A stretch of 64,000 bases of DNA, from positions 62,001-126,000 of the forward strand of contig JAUMYZ010000001.1 of assembly GCA_030528385.1 (NCBI GenBank), read 5' to 3'. The translations under genes were made by a program, and so were the position numbers. Under the pieces are notes generated by a model. The model did not search any database. It saw only the letters and a list, made by a program, of their open reading frames with translations, and was not told the DNA's origin. Shown here one piece after another: positions 9,302-18,095 of the stretch. The DNA comes from Moraxella sp. (GTDB lineage Bacteria; Pseudomonadota; Gammaproteobacteria; Pseudomonadales; Moraxellaceae). The first letter of the stretch is position 1. The number at the start of each line of letters is the position of its first letter.

Positions 9302-10384
9302 ATGAAAACCATGCAAGCAATGACTTATTATGGCAAAGACGACATTCGTTTTGAGCAGCGTCCTGTGCCTGAGATTTTGGAGCCAACCGACGCCATCATT
9401 CGTATGACCAAAACCACCATCTGTGGTACCGATTTGGGCATTTGGAAAGGCAAAAACCCAGAGATTGAAGCGGTTGCTCGCGAAAAAACAGGCGAGTGGA
9501 CGGGTCGGATTCTAGGACACGAAGGCATTGGTGTGATTGAAGAAGTGGGTTCTGCGGTCAAAAACTTCAAAAAAGGCGACAAAGTGATTATCTCGTGCGT
9601 GTCGCGCTGTGGCTCGTGTGAAAATTGCCAAAAGCAACTTTATGCCCATTGTCGCCAAAATGGCGGTTGGATTATGGGGTATATGATTGACGGCACGCAA
9701 GCTGAATATGTACGCACCCCTTTTGCTGACACTTCGCTGTATCATTTGCCCGACAATCTCAATACCGATGTGGCGGTGTTTTTATCAGATGCATTACCCA
9801 CAGGTCATGAGATAGGCGTACAGTACGGCAATGTCAAACCTGGGGACACCATTGTGATTGTTGGTGCAGGTCCTGTGGGCATGGGCTGTTTGCTGACCGC
9901 ACAATTTTATTCGCCAGCAACCATCGTTGTGGTGGATTTGGACGACAACCGCCTTGAGATGGCAAAACAAATGGGAGCCACTCACGTCATCAACTCTGGT
10001 AAAGAAGACGCCGTCGCCAAAATCATGCAGCTTACCGATGGTCGTGGTGTGGACTGCGCCATGGAAGCGGTGGGCGTGCCAGCAACTTGGGACATTTGTC
10101 AAAAGATAGTCAAAGAAGGTGGGCACGTTGCCAACGTGGGTGTTCATGGACAGTCAGTGAATTTTGAGATTGAGCGCCTATGGATTAAGAACATCACCAT
10201 CACCACGGGCTTGGTCAATACCAACACCACTGGCATGTTGCTAAAATCTTGTGAGTGCAGCAAATTGCCGATGGACAAGTTGGCAACGCATCATTTTAAA
10301 TTTGCTGAGCTAGAAAAGGCGTACGATGTGTTTAAGCACGCTGCCGAAACCAAAGCCATGAAAGTGATTATTGAGTATGATTGA
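9302..10384 (+). CDS. Zinc-dependent alcohol dehydrogenase
   Basis: This medium-chain NAD(P)-dependent dehydrogenase has 360 residues. Catalytic zinc ligands are visible in TICGTDL and GHEGIG. The structural zinc lobe is CGSCENCQKQLYAHC, and the nucleotide-binding fold carries GAGPVGMG near residue 180, followed by an acidic VVDLDDNR that suggests NAD rather than NADP. The ATG at 9302 is chosen because TAGGAG lies 7 nt upstream; an in-frame start at 9254 lacks this. It is a single-gene unit closed by a strong terminator. The physiological alcohol cannot be told from sequence. Confidence 0.88.
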   Translation: MKTMQAMTYYGKDDIRFEQRPVPEILEPTDAIIRMTKTTICGTDLGIWKGKNPEIEAVAREKTGEWTGRILGHEGIGVIEEVGSAVKNFKKGDKVIISCVSRCGSCENCQKQLYAHCRQNGGWIMGYMIDGTQAEYVRTPFADTSLYHLPDNLNTDVAVFLSDALPTGHEIGVQYGNVKPGDTIVIVGAGPVGMGCLLTAQFYSPATIVVVDLDDNRLEMAKQMGATHVINSGKEDAVAKIMQLTDGRGVDCAMEAVGVPATWDICQKIVKEGGHVANVGVHGQSVNFEIERLWIKNITITTGLVNTNTTGMLLKSCECSKLPMDKLATHHFKFAELEKAYDVFKHAAETKAMKVIIEYD

Positions 10385-10409
10385 TGTTACTTTTGATGGT
10401 TTGATTGAG

Positions 10410-10436
10410 CACCCCAAAATGATTTGGGGTGTTTTT
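10410..10436 (+). terminator. Terminator of the alcohol dehydrogenase gene
   Basis: CACCCCAAA and TTTGGGGTG form a 9-bp stem with a 4-nt loop, followed by TTTTT. It sits at the junction with the convergent nfuA gene. Confidence 0.88.
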
Positions 10437-10438
10437 GG

Positions 10439-11062
10439 TTATTTGTAATAGGCGTTGGCGGTATAAGTGTGGTCGGTTTCGTCAATCACTTGGGTGAGCT
10501 CTGGAATTTGTTGTTTGAGTTGAACTTCCACGCCTTGACGCAAGGTTACATCAACCGCTGAGCAGCCTTGACAGCCGCCACCAAACTTGAGTACGGCGAT
10601 TTTGCCTGCGTCGTCTGCAATCACTTCTAATAAATCCACATGCCCGCCATGGCTGGCAAGTTGGGGGTTGATTTCAGCTTGCAAGACATAGTTGATACGC
10701 TCTTCAATGCTGGCATTTTTGCCCACTTGGGGGACTTTTGAGTTGGGTGCTCTAAAGGTCAATTGTCCGCCAAAACGGTCTTTGTTGTAGTCAATCACTG
10801 CGTCGTGCAGGTACGGAATGCTGGGGACATCAAGATGCGCCACAAAGGCGGGATAGTGGATTTGTAGGTCGTCTTCGTTCACTTCGTCAGGCTGGCAATA
10901 ACTCATGCAGCATTCGGCTCTGGGTGTGCCAGCGTGCTCTACAAAGATGCGTACGCCAATGCCTTCTACGTCTTGTTTGGCAAGCAAATCGGCAAGATAA
11001 GTTTGGGCAGATTCGGTGATGATGATGTTGCTTGATGGTGCTTGGGTGGCTTGCTCGCTCAT
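10439..11062 (-). CDS. nfuA: Fe-S biogenesis protein NfuA
   Basis: NfuA is a scaffold/carrier that hands 4Fe-4S clusters to target proteins under stress. The 207-residue product has an N-terminal degenerate A-type (HesB-like) domain (about 10-100), which still has ECCMSYCQ, and a C-terminal Nfu domain (about 115-205) with the cluster motif GGGCQGCSAVDVTL. The ATG at 11062 is preferred; an in-frame TTG seven codons upstream (11083) is possible. In this window the clients could include the 4Fe-4S protein CcoG. Confidence 0.93.
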   Translation of the reverse strand: MSEQATQAPSSNIIITESAQTYLADLLAKQDVEGIGVRIFVEHAGTPRAECCMSYCQPDEVNEDDLQIHYPAFVAHLDVPSIPYLHDAVIDYNKDRFGGQLTFRAPNSKVPQVGKNASIEERINYVLQAEINPQLASHGGHVDLLEVIADDAGKIAVLKFGGGCQGCSAVDVTLRQGVEVQLKQQIPELTQVIDETDHTYTANAYYK

Positions 11063-11164
11063 GATGTACTCTAAAATGCTCAAAATGTTTTGCCTATTAT
11101 GGTAACATAGGTCAATTTTATCAAGCCAATTTTATTAACTTTTGTGTTTTTGTGGGGGAAGGTC

Positions 11165-12157
11165 GTGGCTAAAGGATACGATTTTTTGGTGTTTATTGGG
11201 CGTTTTGAGCCATTTCATCAAGGGCATTATTATGTGGTGGAGCAGGCGCTAAAAAAAGCGAGCAAGGTCATCATTTTGATTGGCTCGGCAAACGCGCCCC
11301 GCACCATCAAAAACCCCTTTAATTTTGATGAGCGCGCATTGATGATAAAACAAAGTTTTGACCACGATGAGCGCTTGATTTGTGTGCCGATTGACGATGA
11401 CGTTTATAATGACGAGAAATGGCTAAAAAATATACAAGTTGCGGTCGGTGCTGTTGTGGGCGACACGCCAAATCACAAAATCGCTTTGATTGGACACAAC
11501 AAAGACACCAGTTCTTATTATTTGTCCTTATTTCCCCAGTGGCAATTTGAACGCTTGCCCAATTTTGAAGGACTGTCAGCCACGCCCATGCGTCGGCGTT
11601 ATTTTTTAGAAGGGGTGATTGATGACCATTTGCCCAAGCCATCGGCAGAGTTGTTGCAGCGATTTTTGGGTACAGACACCTATGCGCGCCTAAAAAACGA
11701 TTATCAGCACATCATTGCCTATGGGCAAGCGTGGCAACAAGCGCCTTATGCCCCTGTGTTTGTAACGGCTGACGCTTTGGTGGTGCAGGCAGGTCATGTG
11801 TTGTTGGTGGAGCGTGGCGGTGCGTATGGGCAAGGATTGCTGGCGCTGGCGGGTGGTTTTTTGAACCAAGATGAGACTTTGTTTGACTGTGCTGTGCGTG
11901 AGTTGTTTGAAGAAACAGGGCTGGTGGTCAATAAAACCGCCCTAAAAGCTAGCCAAACTTTTGATGCGCCAGAGCGTTCACTGCGCGGACGCACCATCAC
12001 AACGGTGTTTTATTTTGAGTTGTGTGGGACAACCTTGCCGCCTGTCATGGGCAAAGACGACGCCAAAAGGGCGTTTTGGTTGCCATTGTCCAAATTAGAT
12101 GGCAAACAAATGTTTGAAGACCACGAAAGCATCATCAAAAAAATGCTTGGCTTATAA
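11165..12157 (+). CDS. nadM: Bifunctional NMN adenylyltransferase / Nudix hydrolase (NadM-Nudix)
   Basis: The N-terminal domain makes NAD from NMN and ATP; the C-terminal Nudix domain hydrolyses ADP-ribose-type compounds. The nucleotidyltransferase signature GRFEPFHQGH is at the start and a SATPMRR variant of the second signature lies near residue 140. The Nudix box (about 225-250) has the expected GG, E, RELFEETGL layout. I chose GTG 11165, preceded by GGGGGAAGG, but the GTG at 11144 in frame is an alternative. The 330-residue fusion length matches known NadM-Nudix proteins. The gene stops 5 nt before the convergent outer-membrane protein gene ends. Confidence 0.9.
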   Translation: MAKGYDFLVFIGRFEPFHQGHYYVVEQALKKASKVIILIGSANAPRTIKNPFNFDERALMIKQSFDHDERLICVPIDDDVYNDEKWLKNIQVAVGAVVGDTPNHKIALIGHNKDTSSYYLSLFPQWQFERLPNFEGLSATPMRRRYFLEGVIDDHLPKPSAELLQRFLGTDTYARLKNDYQHIIAYGQAWQQAPYAPVFVTADALVVQAGHVLLVERGGAYGQGLLALAGGFLNQDETLFDCAVRELFEETGLVVNKTALKASQTFDAPERSLRGRTITTVFYFELCGTTLPPVMGKDDAKRAFWLPLSKLDGKQMFEDHESIIKKMLGL

Positions 12158-12162
12158 TCAAG

Positions 12163-13116
12163 CTAAAAAACCATCTCTATGCGTCCAAAACCAGCTAGGT
12201 GGTGGTTTTTATGGTGCTTTTTGTCGTTATAATAACTGATGTCTGTTTGGACAAATAGCCACTCTCGCCAAAGCGGCTGACGATAGCTTAAATAAGGACC
12301 ATAAGTGGTCAGCGTAGGTTTGTTGTCATCAAACTTACCGCTCATATACACGCCATAACTGAATGAGCGCTCACCATGTTTGCCTTGCCAAGTATGTTGT
12401 TGGTAGCTGCTGTTGCTCCAGCTTAGTTGTTCGTCATCGTGTTTGTGGGTGTAGGCGATGTGCGAGCGGTTGTACAGTGTGCGCTGTTTGGACTGCTGGC
12501 GATGAAATTCTAGCGTGCTTAGGGCAAAATGTTCACTCTTTGTGCCATAGCGATAGCTTTGTTCGGCGCGCCCATGAATGCTGCCCGTTTGCCACATTTT
12601 TTGGGCTTGGACGCGCAAAAATATATCATTAGAGCGCAGCCCAATATCGGCATCGCTGTTGATGCCAAGATTTTTTTCAACCTTTGACCAACGCAAAGCA
12701 AGGGAAGCATTGTCTTTGGAGCTTTGTGCGCGGTCAAATACACGTTCACCAGCTGGCAGCGGTCGTCCATCGTTATGTATGCCGCCACCATGTTCATCAT
12801 CAAGGTCATCATCACCAACCATCACACTTAGGCGCTGTTCTAAGGTGGGCAGCCTAAGTTTGCCGCGAACGCGTGGCTGAATGCTGCTGCCATATTTGTC
12901 GTGATGTATGTCCAACATGACGCGCACCGACGCCCGCGCGGGCTTTTGTGGGTCGGTCTTGCCAAACCAGTCGTCAATACGGTGGGCGGTGCGAGCCAGC
13001 CAACTTGTTGTGCTTTTGTGGGTGTTGTCCAGCCAAGTGTTGTGCGTATCATCGGCAAAGACACAAACGCTGCATAACAGCCCACAACCCATAATCCAGA
13101 TACGACGGTCAAACAT
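12163..13116 (-). CDS. Putative outer-membrane beta-barrel protein of unknown function
   Basis: I do not recognise the family. The 317-residue product has a signal peptide ending near VCVFA (about residue 21), then a charged linker. From residue 60 on there are many short alternating segments rich in Tyr, Ser and His (SYRYGTKSEHFALSTLEFH, SYGVYMSGKFDDN), typical of barrel strands, and the final residue is Phe (RIEMVF), as barrel-assembly substrates have. It is His-rich, including HKHDDEQ and NDKKHHKNHH. It is transcribed in the same direction as ccoG upstream but after the ccoG terminator. Confidence 0.7.
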   Translation of the reverse strand: MFDRRIWIMGCGLLCSVCVFADDTHNTWLDNTHKSTTSWLARTAHRIDDWFGKTDPQKPARASVRVMLDIHHDKYGSSIQPRVRGKLRLPTLEQRLSVMVGDDDLDDEHGGGIHNDGRPLPAGERVFDRAQSSKDNASLALRWSKVEKNLGINSDADIGLRSNDIFLRVQAQKMWQTGSIHGRAEQSYRYGTKSEHFALSTLEFHRQQSKQRTLYNRSHIAYTHKHDDEQLSWSNSSYQQHTWQGKHGERSFSYGVYMSGKFDDNKPTLTTYGPYLSYRQPLWREWLFVQTDISYYNDKKHHKNHHLAGFGRIEMVF

Positions 13117-13154
13117 GAGTGTTCACTTAGCAATGCGTGTGGATATATTGTAAC

Positions 13155-13188
13155 AAAAAACCAAAACCCCAGAGCGTTTTTCTGGGGT
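13155..13188 (-). terminator. Terminator of ccoG
   Basis: ACCCCAGA and TCTGGGGT form an 8-bp stem with a 7-nt loop, followed on the minus strand by a T-rich tract (TTTTGGTTTTTT). Confidence 0.85.
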
Positions 13189-13206
13189 GATTGGGTGGTT
13201 TTTGTG

Positions 13207-14685
13207 TTATTTTTTGTCTTTTTCTTCCAAGATAAAAATGTCTTGGGCGCTGGCGCTGTATTTGCCATCAACACTGTACAAAGTGATGGTGATGGGGGTG
13301 TGCCCTGCTTTGACAATACTTGGGTCGCCAAAGACGCTCACAGGCAGATTGTAGGCTTCGTTGGCTTGAAGGGGCAGCTGCTTAAAGCGTGATTTGAGCT
13401 CTAGCCCGTCAATGGGCTCTAGTTTGACTTTGTAGATTTGTTTTTCGTCGGTTTTATTGACGATTTTTAGCACATAGCTGTTTTCTACTTTGCCATCGCG
13501 TCCCACTTTGCTTAGTTGTTTGCGGTCGTGGCGAATCTCCATTGCCAAGGGCGTGCGACTGATGGCGACCCATGTGGCGACGGCAAAACAGATGGACAAC
13601 ACAAAGATGTAAGCAAAGATACGAAAGCTGACGATTTTGGTTTTTTCTTTGTGGACGAGTTGACGTTCGGTGGTGTAGCGCACCAAGCCGCGCGCGTAGC
13701 CAACTTTGTCCATGATTTCGTTACAAGCGTCCACACAGGCAGCGCATTGGATACATTGCACTTGCAGACCGTTGCGAATGTCAATGCCAGTGGGGCATAC
13801 TTGCACGCACATATTGCAGTCAATGCAATCACCCATGCCCGTGTGTTCGGCGTTTTTCTTGCGAGCACCGCGCGGTTCGCCACGGTGATAATCATAAGAG
13901 ACGATAAGGGTGTCTTTATCAAACATGACGCTTTGGAAGCGGCCATAAGGGCAAATATGTACGCACATGTGTTCACGCATATAGCCTGCGTTGATGTGGG
14001 TTACAAAGGTGATGATGCCAAAAAATATCCAAGTGAGCTTGCCCCAGCCCATAAAAAACGGCGTGTGTCCATTAAAAAACAAATAGTCTGTGCCCACCAC
14101 CAAAGAAATGAAGGTCAAGGCGGTAATGGCGCTAAAAATGCCCCAAATGGCGTGAATGAGTAGGATTTTGCCAAACTTTTTGGCGCTCATGGGCTCTTTG
14201 TCAAACTTAATGCGTTTGTTGCGCTCGCCAAGTATCCATTTTTCAACGTGTTGGTACAGATGTACATAGATGGTTTGTGGGCAGGCGTAGCCACACCAAA
14301 TCCGTCCTGCATAAACCGTTACCATAAATAAAGTCATGGCAGCGATGATAAAAATAAAAGCAAAAAAGTAGAAGTCTTGGGGCATAAAGGTCGCCCCAAA
14401 AATATAAAAACGCGGCTCTATCACGTTGAACAAGATGGCTTGATGACCGTTCCAGCGCAGCCAAGGCACAATCAAAAAGCCCGCCAAAATCGCATACATG
14501 CTAAATAGGCGAATTTTTTGGTATTTTCCTGTTACAAAACGTGGGTGGATGCGTTTTTTTGTGGCGTCCAATATCGGTGCTGTGGGAATGCGTTTTTCGG
14601 GAAGTGGTTTGATTTTTTTGGGTTTGGGCGTGGCAGTGGCTGGCTCTGCGGGCTTGGGGTGTTGTTGATTGTCTTGTTCTGACAT
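13207..14685 (-). CDS. ccoG: Cytochrome c oxidase accessory protein CcoG (FixG/RdxA)
   Basis: CcoG is a membrane ferredoxin-like protein that reduces copper during assembly of cbb3 oxidase. The 492-residue product has several membrane helices, a WCGYACPQ motif (about 135), two 4Fe-4S motifs in tandem (CIDCNMCVQVCP and CIQCAACVDAC, about 285-325), and a C-terminal periplasmic Ig-like FixG domain. The start at 14685 has AAGG 9 nt upstream; the frame continues 15 codons further without better support. The cbb3 genes ccoNOQP lie 1.1 kb away, divergently oriented. The copper ATPase CcoI and CcoS are not in the window. Confidence 0.94.
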   Translation of the reverse strand: MSEQDNQQHPKPAEPATATPKPKKIKPLPEKRIPTAPILDATKKRIHPRFVTGKYQKIRLFSMYAILAGFLIVPWLRWNGHQAILFNVIEPRFYIFGATFMPQDFYFFAFIFIIAAMTLFMVTVYAGRIWCGYACPQTIYVHLYQHVEKWILGERNKRIKFDKEPMSAKKFGKILLIHAIWGIFSAITALTFISLVVGTDYLFFNGHTPFFMGWGKLTWIFFGIITFVTHINAGYMREHMCVHICPYGRFQSVMFDKDTLIVSYDYHRGEPRGARKKNAEHTGMGDCIDCNMCVQVCPTGIDIRNGLQVQCIQCAACVDACNEIMDKVGYARGLVRYTTERQLVHKEKTKIVSFRIFAYIFVLSICFAVATWVAISRTPLAMEIRHDRKQLSKVGRDGKVENSYVLKIVNKTDEKQIYKVKLEPIDGLELKSRFKQLPLQANEAYNLPVSVFGDPSIVKAGHTPITITLYSVDGKYSASAQDIFILEEKDKK

Positions 14686-14809
14686 AGCGGTAACCTTAGC
14701 TGATAAGAGCACGTTTTGGCGGTTGTCCAAAATGGGTGCTGTTGGCTGGGCACAAAATAAGTTTGATTTGGAATATGCTTATTCTACCCCTTTTATTTCA
14801 AAACTTCTA

Positions 14810-14842
14810 GGACAAAAATAAAAACCTACCAAGCTGGCAGGT
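14810..14842 (-). terminator. Terminator of the SCP2-domain gene
   Basis: On the minus strand ACCTGCC pairs with GGTAGGT (one G-U pair) around a 5-nt loop and is followed by TTTTTATTTTT. Confidence 0.8.
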
Positions 14843-14868
14843 CAAAACGCCAGTTTTATCAAAGACTT

Positions 14869-15255
14869 TTAGTCAAATTGGGTCATTGCTTTGATTTGCT
14901 TATAGAGCGCTTTTTGTTCTTGGCTGGGCTTGGCAGACTGTAGTGTCATCACTTGTGCCATGTCGCCGTCAATGCGGACTTTGCCTGTCATAAAGGCTTC
15001 AACGGCGGCATCGGTATCATTATCCAAGATGACTTTGCTTAAGGTTTCTTTATCAATGGTGATGGTGCTGATGGCGTCTTTGCTATGATGTCTGGACAAT
15101 TTGCCTGCTTTTAGGTGCAACATAACGGGCGTGTCTGTGCTGATGGTGATGTTGATGACCAAGTTGGCAAGTGTCGGTGGTAAGTTAAGTTCGCCAGCGT
15201 TGGCGTTGAGCTCTTCAAGGGTGTCAAACCAAGTTTGACTCAAAAATGCTGCCAT
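14869..15255 (-). CDS. SCP2 sterol-carrier-domain protein
   Basis: This small protein of 128 residues has an SCP2-like lipid-binding fold. The central strand with TPVMLHLKAGKL, the DAISTITIDKETL segment, and a C-terminal helix region with DAAVEAFMTGKVRIDGDMAQVM fit the family. No signal peptide is present. The start at 15255 is chosen for AAGG 8 nt upstream; the frame extends 34 codons further without family resemblance. Its ligand is unknown. It lies between ccoG and ccoN but has its own terminator, so a link to the oxidase is only positional. Confidence 0.78.
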   Translation of the reverse strand: MAAFLSQTWFDTLEELNANAGELNLPPTLANLVINITISTDTPVMLHLKAGKLSRHHSKDAISTITIDKETLSKVILDNDTDAAVEAFMTGKVRIDGDMAQVMTLQSAKPSQEQKALYKQIKAMTQFD

Positions 15256-15418
15256 ATCAAGTGCCTTGCTATAAAATTTAGACCCATTATAAAGCAAATT
15301 TTTAAAAAGTGTATGGGCATTGTTCAAAATATCACAATGTGGCTGGGCAAAAACCAAAAAATTTACTAAAAAATTGCATTATTTTTACAAAAGGTAGCAG
15401 AATAATTACAATTTATTG

Positions 15419-15533
15419 TATAATAGCGAGTGAAAACCCGCTGATAATACCTTATTATTAGTGTGGATTTGGGTTTTGTGGTGCACAAAGACGCGTTGTT
15501 TTTGCCATAGGCAAATTTGTGGGTCGCTGCACC
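15419..15533 (+). promoter_or_regulatory. Possible promoter and structured leader in the 530-bp gap before ccoN
   Basis: The gap 15256-15786 holds no convincing gene. A TATAAT box at 15419-15424 is followed by nested inverted repeats. AAAACCC pairs with GGGTTTT around 15434-15476. GGTGCA (15480-15485) pairs with TGCACC (15528-15533), enclosing TTTGCC-ATA-GGCAAA (15501-15515). This could be a long 5' leader of the ccoNOQP transcript or a separate small RNA. No -35 box is clear. Confidence 0.3.
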
Positions 15534-15611
15534 AAAATCATCACACAACGCAAGCCAAGCGACACTTGATAAGTGAGCAAGCCAGTACAGAGTGGGTGTT
15601 TAGCCATATTC

Positions 15612-15625
15612 CTTATTTTTATCAA
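15612..15625. promoter_or_regulatory. Candidate FNR/ANR box upstream of ccoN
   Basis: CTTATTTTTATCAA matches 8 of 10 fixed positions of TTGAT-N4-ATCAA. A TACAAT -10-like box at 15678-15683 would place the site near -71, a position used by FNR-type activators. cbb3 oxidase genes are commonly FNR/ANR-activated, so the guess is reasonable but unproven. Confidence 0.3.
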
Positions 15626-15786
15626 GGATTTTTTACTTTTGCTGGTTTGATTTGATGCTATTTGGTTGGCTTTGCGTTACAATAGACAAGTAAAACTAAG
15701 GCGTAAATTTTTAGTGATAATCATTTGTATTGAAATGCACTTCTAAAATAACGCAACATAAATCGGGCTGCACAGGAAACTATCCA

Positions 15787-17265
15787 ATGAGTCTATCTAA
15801 ATCAGCAGTAGCCCCGTCCGTTGACCATGAGTATGAGATTACTATTGTACGTCTTTTTACTCTTATGGCGGTGTTTTGGGGCATAATCGGCATGACTGTG
15901 GGTGTGTTTATCGCATCACAGCTTGCTTGGCCAGTATTAAACTTTGACACTTCTTGGCTATCTTTTGGGCGTTTAAGACCACTGCACACGAACGCAGTTA
16001 TTTTTGCGTTTGGGGGCTCGGCACTTTTTGCCACTTCTTATTACATCGTACAACGTACCTGTAAGACAAGGTTGTTTGCACCATATTTGGCGTGGTTTAC
16101 TTTTTGGGGTTGGCAGGCAATCATTGTCGCTGCGGTAATCACCTTGCCTTTGGGGATTACGTCCGCCAAAGAATACGCCGAACTTGAATGGCCCATTGAC
16201 ATTGCCATCGCGTTGGTGTGGGTGTCTTATGCCATCGTCTTTTTTGGCACGCTCATCAAGCGTCAAACATCGCATATCTATGTGGCAAACTGGTTCTTTG
16301 CTGCCTTTATCATCACCATCGCTTTGTTACATTTGGTAAACAACCTTGCCATTCCTGTTTCTGCTTGGAAGTCTTATTCGCTGTTTGGTGGTGCAACCGA
16401 TGCGATGGTGCAATGGTGGTATGGGCATAACGCTGTTGGTTTTTATTTGACTGCTGCCTTTTTGGGCATGATGTACTATTTTATCCCTGTACAGATTGGT
16501 CGCCCAGTGTATTCATACCGCTTGTCCATCGTACACTTTTGGGCGCTGATTGCCGCTTATATGTGGGCGGGCGGGCACCACTTGCATTATTCGGCATTGC
16601 CTGACTGGACGCAGTCTTTGGGCATGGTGTTTTCGTTGATTTTGTTTGCGCCTTCTTGGGGTGGTATGATTAACGGGGTGATGACACTGTCTGGCAGCTG
16701 GGATAAGTTGCGTACCGACCCAATCATTCGCTTCTTGATTGTGGCACTGTCGTTCTATGCCATGAGTACCTTTGAAGGTCCTATGCTCTCTATCAAAGAA
16801 GTAAACGCCATCAGCCACAATACTGACTGGACTGTCGGACATGTGCATTCTGGCGCGCTGGGTTGGGTAGGCATGGTTACCATCGGTTCTATTTATGTGT
16901 TGTTGCCACGCATTTACCAAAAAGCAAAAATGTATTCCACCAACCTAATCACAGTGCATTTTTGGCTAGCAACCACAGGTACGGTGCTTTATATTGTGGC
17001 GTTGTGGATTTCGGGCATTGCCCAAGGCATGATGTGGCGTTCAACCAACCCAGATGGCACTTTGGCTTATGACTTTATCCAAACGGTGGTTGCGTCTCAC
17101 ATTCCCTATGTGGTGCGTGCGCTCGGTGGTGGCTTGTATGTGGCGGGCATGTTGGTGATGGCTTATAACTGCTATAAAACCATCAAAATGCCAAGCCTAC
17201 CAAAAGAACTTGCCAACTCAGAACTTGATACCAGTGCTGATAATGCTGTTGCGGTTAAGGTATAA
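15787..17265 (+). CDS. ccoN: cbb3-type cytochrome c oxidase subunit I
   Basis: CcoN is the catalytic subunit of the high-affinity cbb3 terminal oxidase, reducing oxygen at a heme b3-CuB site and pumping protons. The 492-residue, roughly 12-helix protein shows the metal-ligand regions: LRPLHTNAV (low-spin heme His), [10 protein letters not shown] and [10 protein letters not shown] (CuB ligands), and [11 protein letters not shown] (heme ligands). The ATG at 15787 has AGGAAA upstream; an in-frame ATG 19 codons earlier lacks support. It is the first gene of ccoNOQP, 9 bp before ccoO. Confidence 0.96.
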   Translation: MSLSKSAVAPSVDHEYEITIVRLFTLMAVFWGIIGMTVGVFIASQLAWPVLNFDTSWLSFGRLRPLHTNAVIFAFGGSALFATSYYIVQRTCKTRLFAPYLAWFTFWGWQAIIVAAVITLPLGITSAKEYAELEWPIDIAIALVWVSYAIVFFGTLIKRQTSHIYVANWFFAAFIITIALLHLVNNLAIPVSAWKSYSLFGGATDAMVQWWYGHNAVGFYLTAAFLGMMYYFIPVQIGRPVYSYRLSIVHFWALIAAYMWAGGHHLHYSALPDWTQSLGMVFSLILFAPSWGGMINGVMTLSGSWDKLRTDPIIRFLIVALSFYAMSTFEGPMLSIKEVNAISHNTDWTVGHVHSGALGWVGMVTIGSIYVLLPRIYQKAKMYSTNLITVHFWLATTGTVLYIVALWISGIAQGMMWRSTNPDGTLAYDFIQTVVASHIPYVVRALGGGLYVAGMLVMAYNCYKTIKMPSLPKELANSELDTSADNAVAVKV

Positions 17266-17274
17266 GGGGAACTC

Positions 17275-17913
17275 ATGTCAAATATTACGCACGAACTCAT
17301 TGAGAAAAATACAGGGTTGCTCGTTATCTTTATTGTCATTGCCATCAGCTTTGCAACGTTGGTTGAGATTGTGCCACTGATTTTTGATGGTAACAATCCT
17401 GAAAAAGGTGGTGTCAATAAACCCTTGCCCAATATGCGTCCTTGGACAGCGCTGGAGCTAGAAGGGCGTGATATCTATATCCGCGAAGGCTGTCATGTGT
17501 GTCATACACAAATGATTCGTCCTTTGCGTGCAGAAGTGGAGCGTTATGGGCCTTATAGTCGCGCCGCTGAGTCTGCTTGGGATCACCCATTTTTGTGGGG
17601 TTCAAAGCGCACAGGTCCTGACCTTGCTCGTGTGGGTGGTCGTTATTCTGACCAGTGGCATATTGACCATTTGATTGACCCACGTTCTGTGGTGCCAGAT
17701 TCGGTCATGCCATCTTACCCTTGGCTTGCCAAAACTGAAGTCAATGGTCAACGGGTTCAAGCCAAAATGCGTATTTTTAAAGACCGTTTTGGTTTGCCTT
17801 ATACCGAGTCTGACATTGAAGCCGCACCAGACCAAGTACAAGGAGCGACAGAGCTTGACGCGCTGGTTGCTTACTTGCAACAACTGGGTATTGCGATGCA
17901 AGGTCAACGCTAA
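17275..17913 (+). CDS. ccoO: cbb3-type oxidase subunit II, monoheme cytochrome c
   Basis: CcoO is membrane-anchored and passes electrons from CcoP into CcoN. The 212-residue protein has one N-terminal membrane helix (about 15-35), the c-heme motif CHVCH near residue 73 followed by MIRP, and a later Met-containing segment (SVMPSYPWL) supplying the probable axial ligand. The stop overlaps the next start as TAATG, so ccoQ is translationally coupled. Confidence 0.95.
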   Translation: MSNITHELIEKNTGLLVIFIVIAISFATLVEIVPLIFDGNNPEKGGVNKPLPNMRPWTALELEGRDIYIREGCHVCHTQMIRPLRAEVERYGPYSRAAESAWDHPFLWGSKRTGPDLARVGGRYSDQWHIDHLIDPRSVVPDSVMPSYPWLAKTEVNGQRVQAKMRIFKDRFGLPYTESDIEAAPDQVQGATELDALVAYLQQLGIAMQGQR

Positions 17914-18095
17914 TGAACTGGGGCGTTTTACATAGTATTGCAACAGTGGCGGCATTCATTGCTTTTATCGCTGTTGCATGGTGGGCGTATTCACCTAAAA
18001 ATAAAAAACGCTTTGAAGAAGATGCACAACTTGCGTTGGATGATAATCAGTTACAAGATTTGTCAGCAAAACAACGCATTAAGGATATACAATGA
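17913..18095 (+). CDS. ccoQ: cbb3-type oxidase small subunit CcoQ
   Basis: This 60-residue protein has one membrane helix (about 8-27) and a charged cytosolic tail (SPKNKKRFEEDAQ), the standard CcoQ pattern. In other bacteria it stabilises the CcoNOP complex. It overlaps ccoO by TAATG and ccoP by ATGA. Confidence 0.9.
   Translation: MNWGVLHSIATVAAFIAFIAVAWWAYSPKNKKRFEEDAQLALDDNQLQDLSAKQRIKDIQ

Noticed and set aside
13516-14163. 215-codon frame antisense to ccoG
   Set aside because: It lies fully inside a clear ccoG coding region; the high frame length comes from the opposite strand codon pattern.
15366-15548. 60-codon minus-strand frame upstream of ccoN
   Set aside because: It overlaps the promoter and inverted repeats, lacks a ribosome binding site and has random composition.
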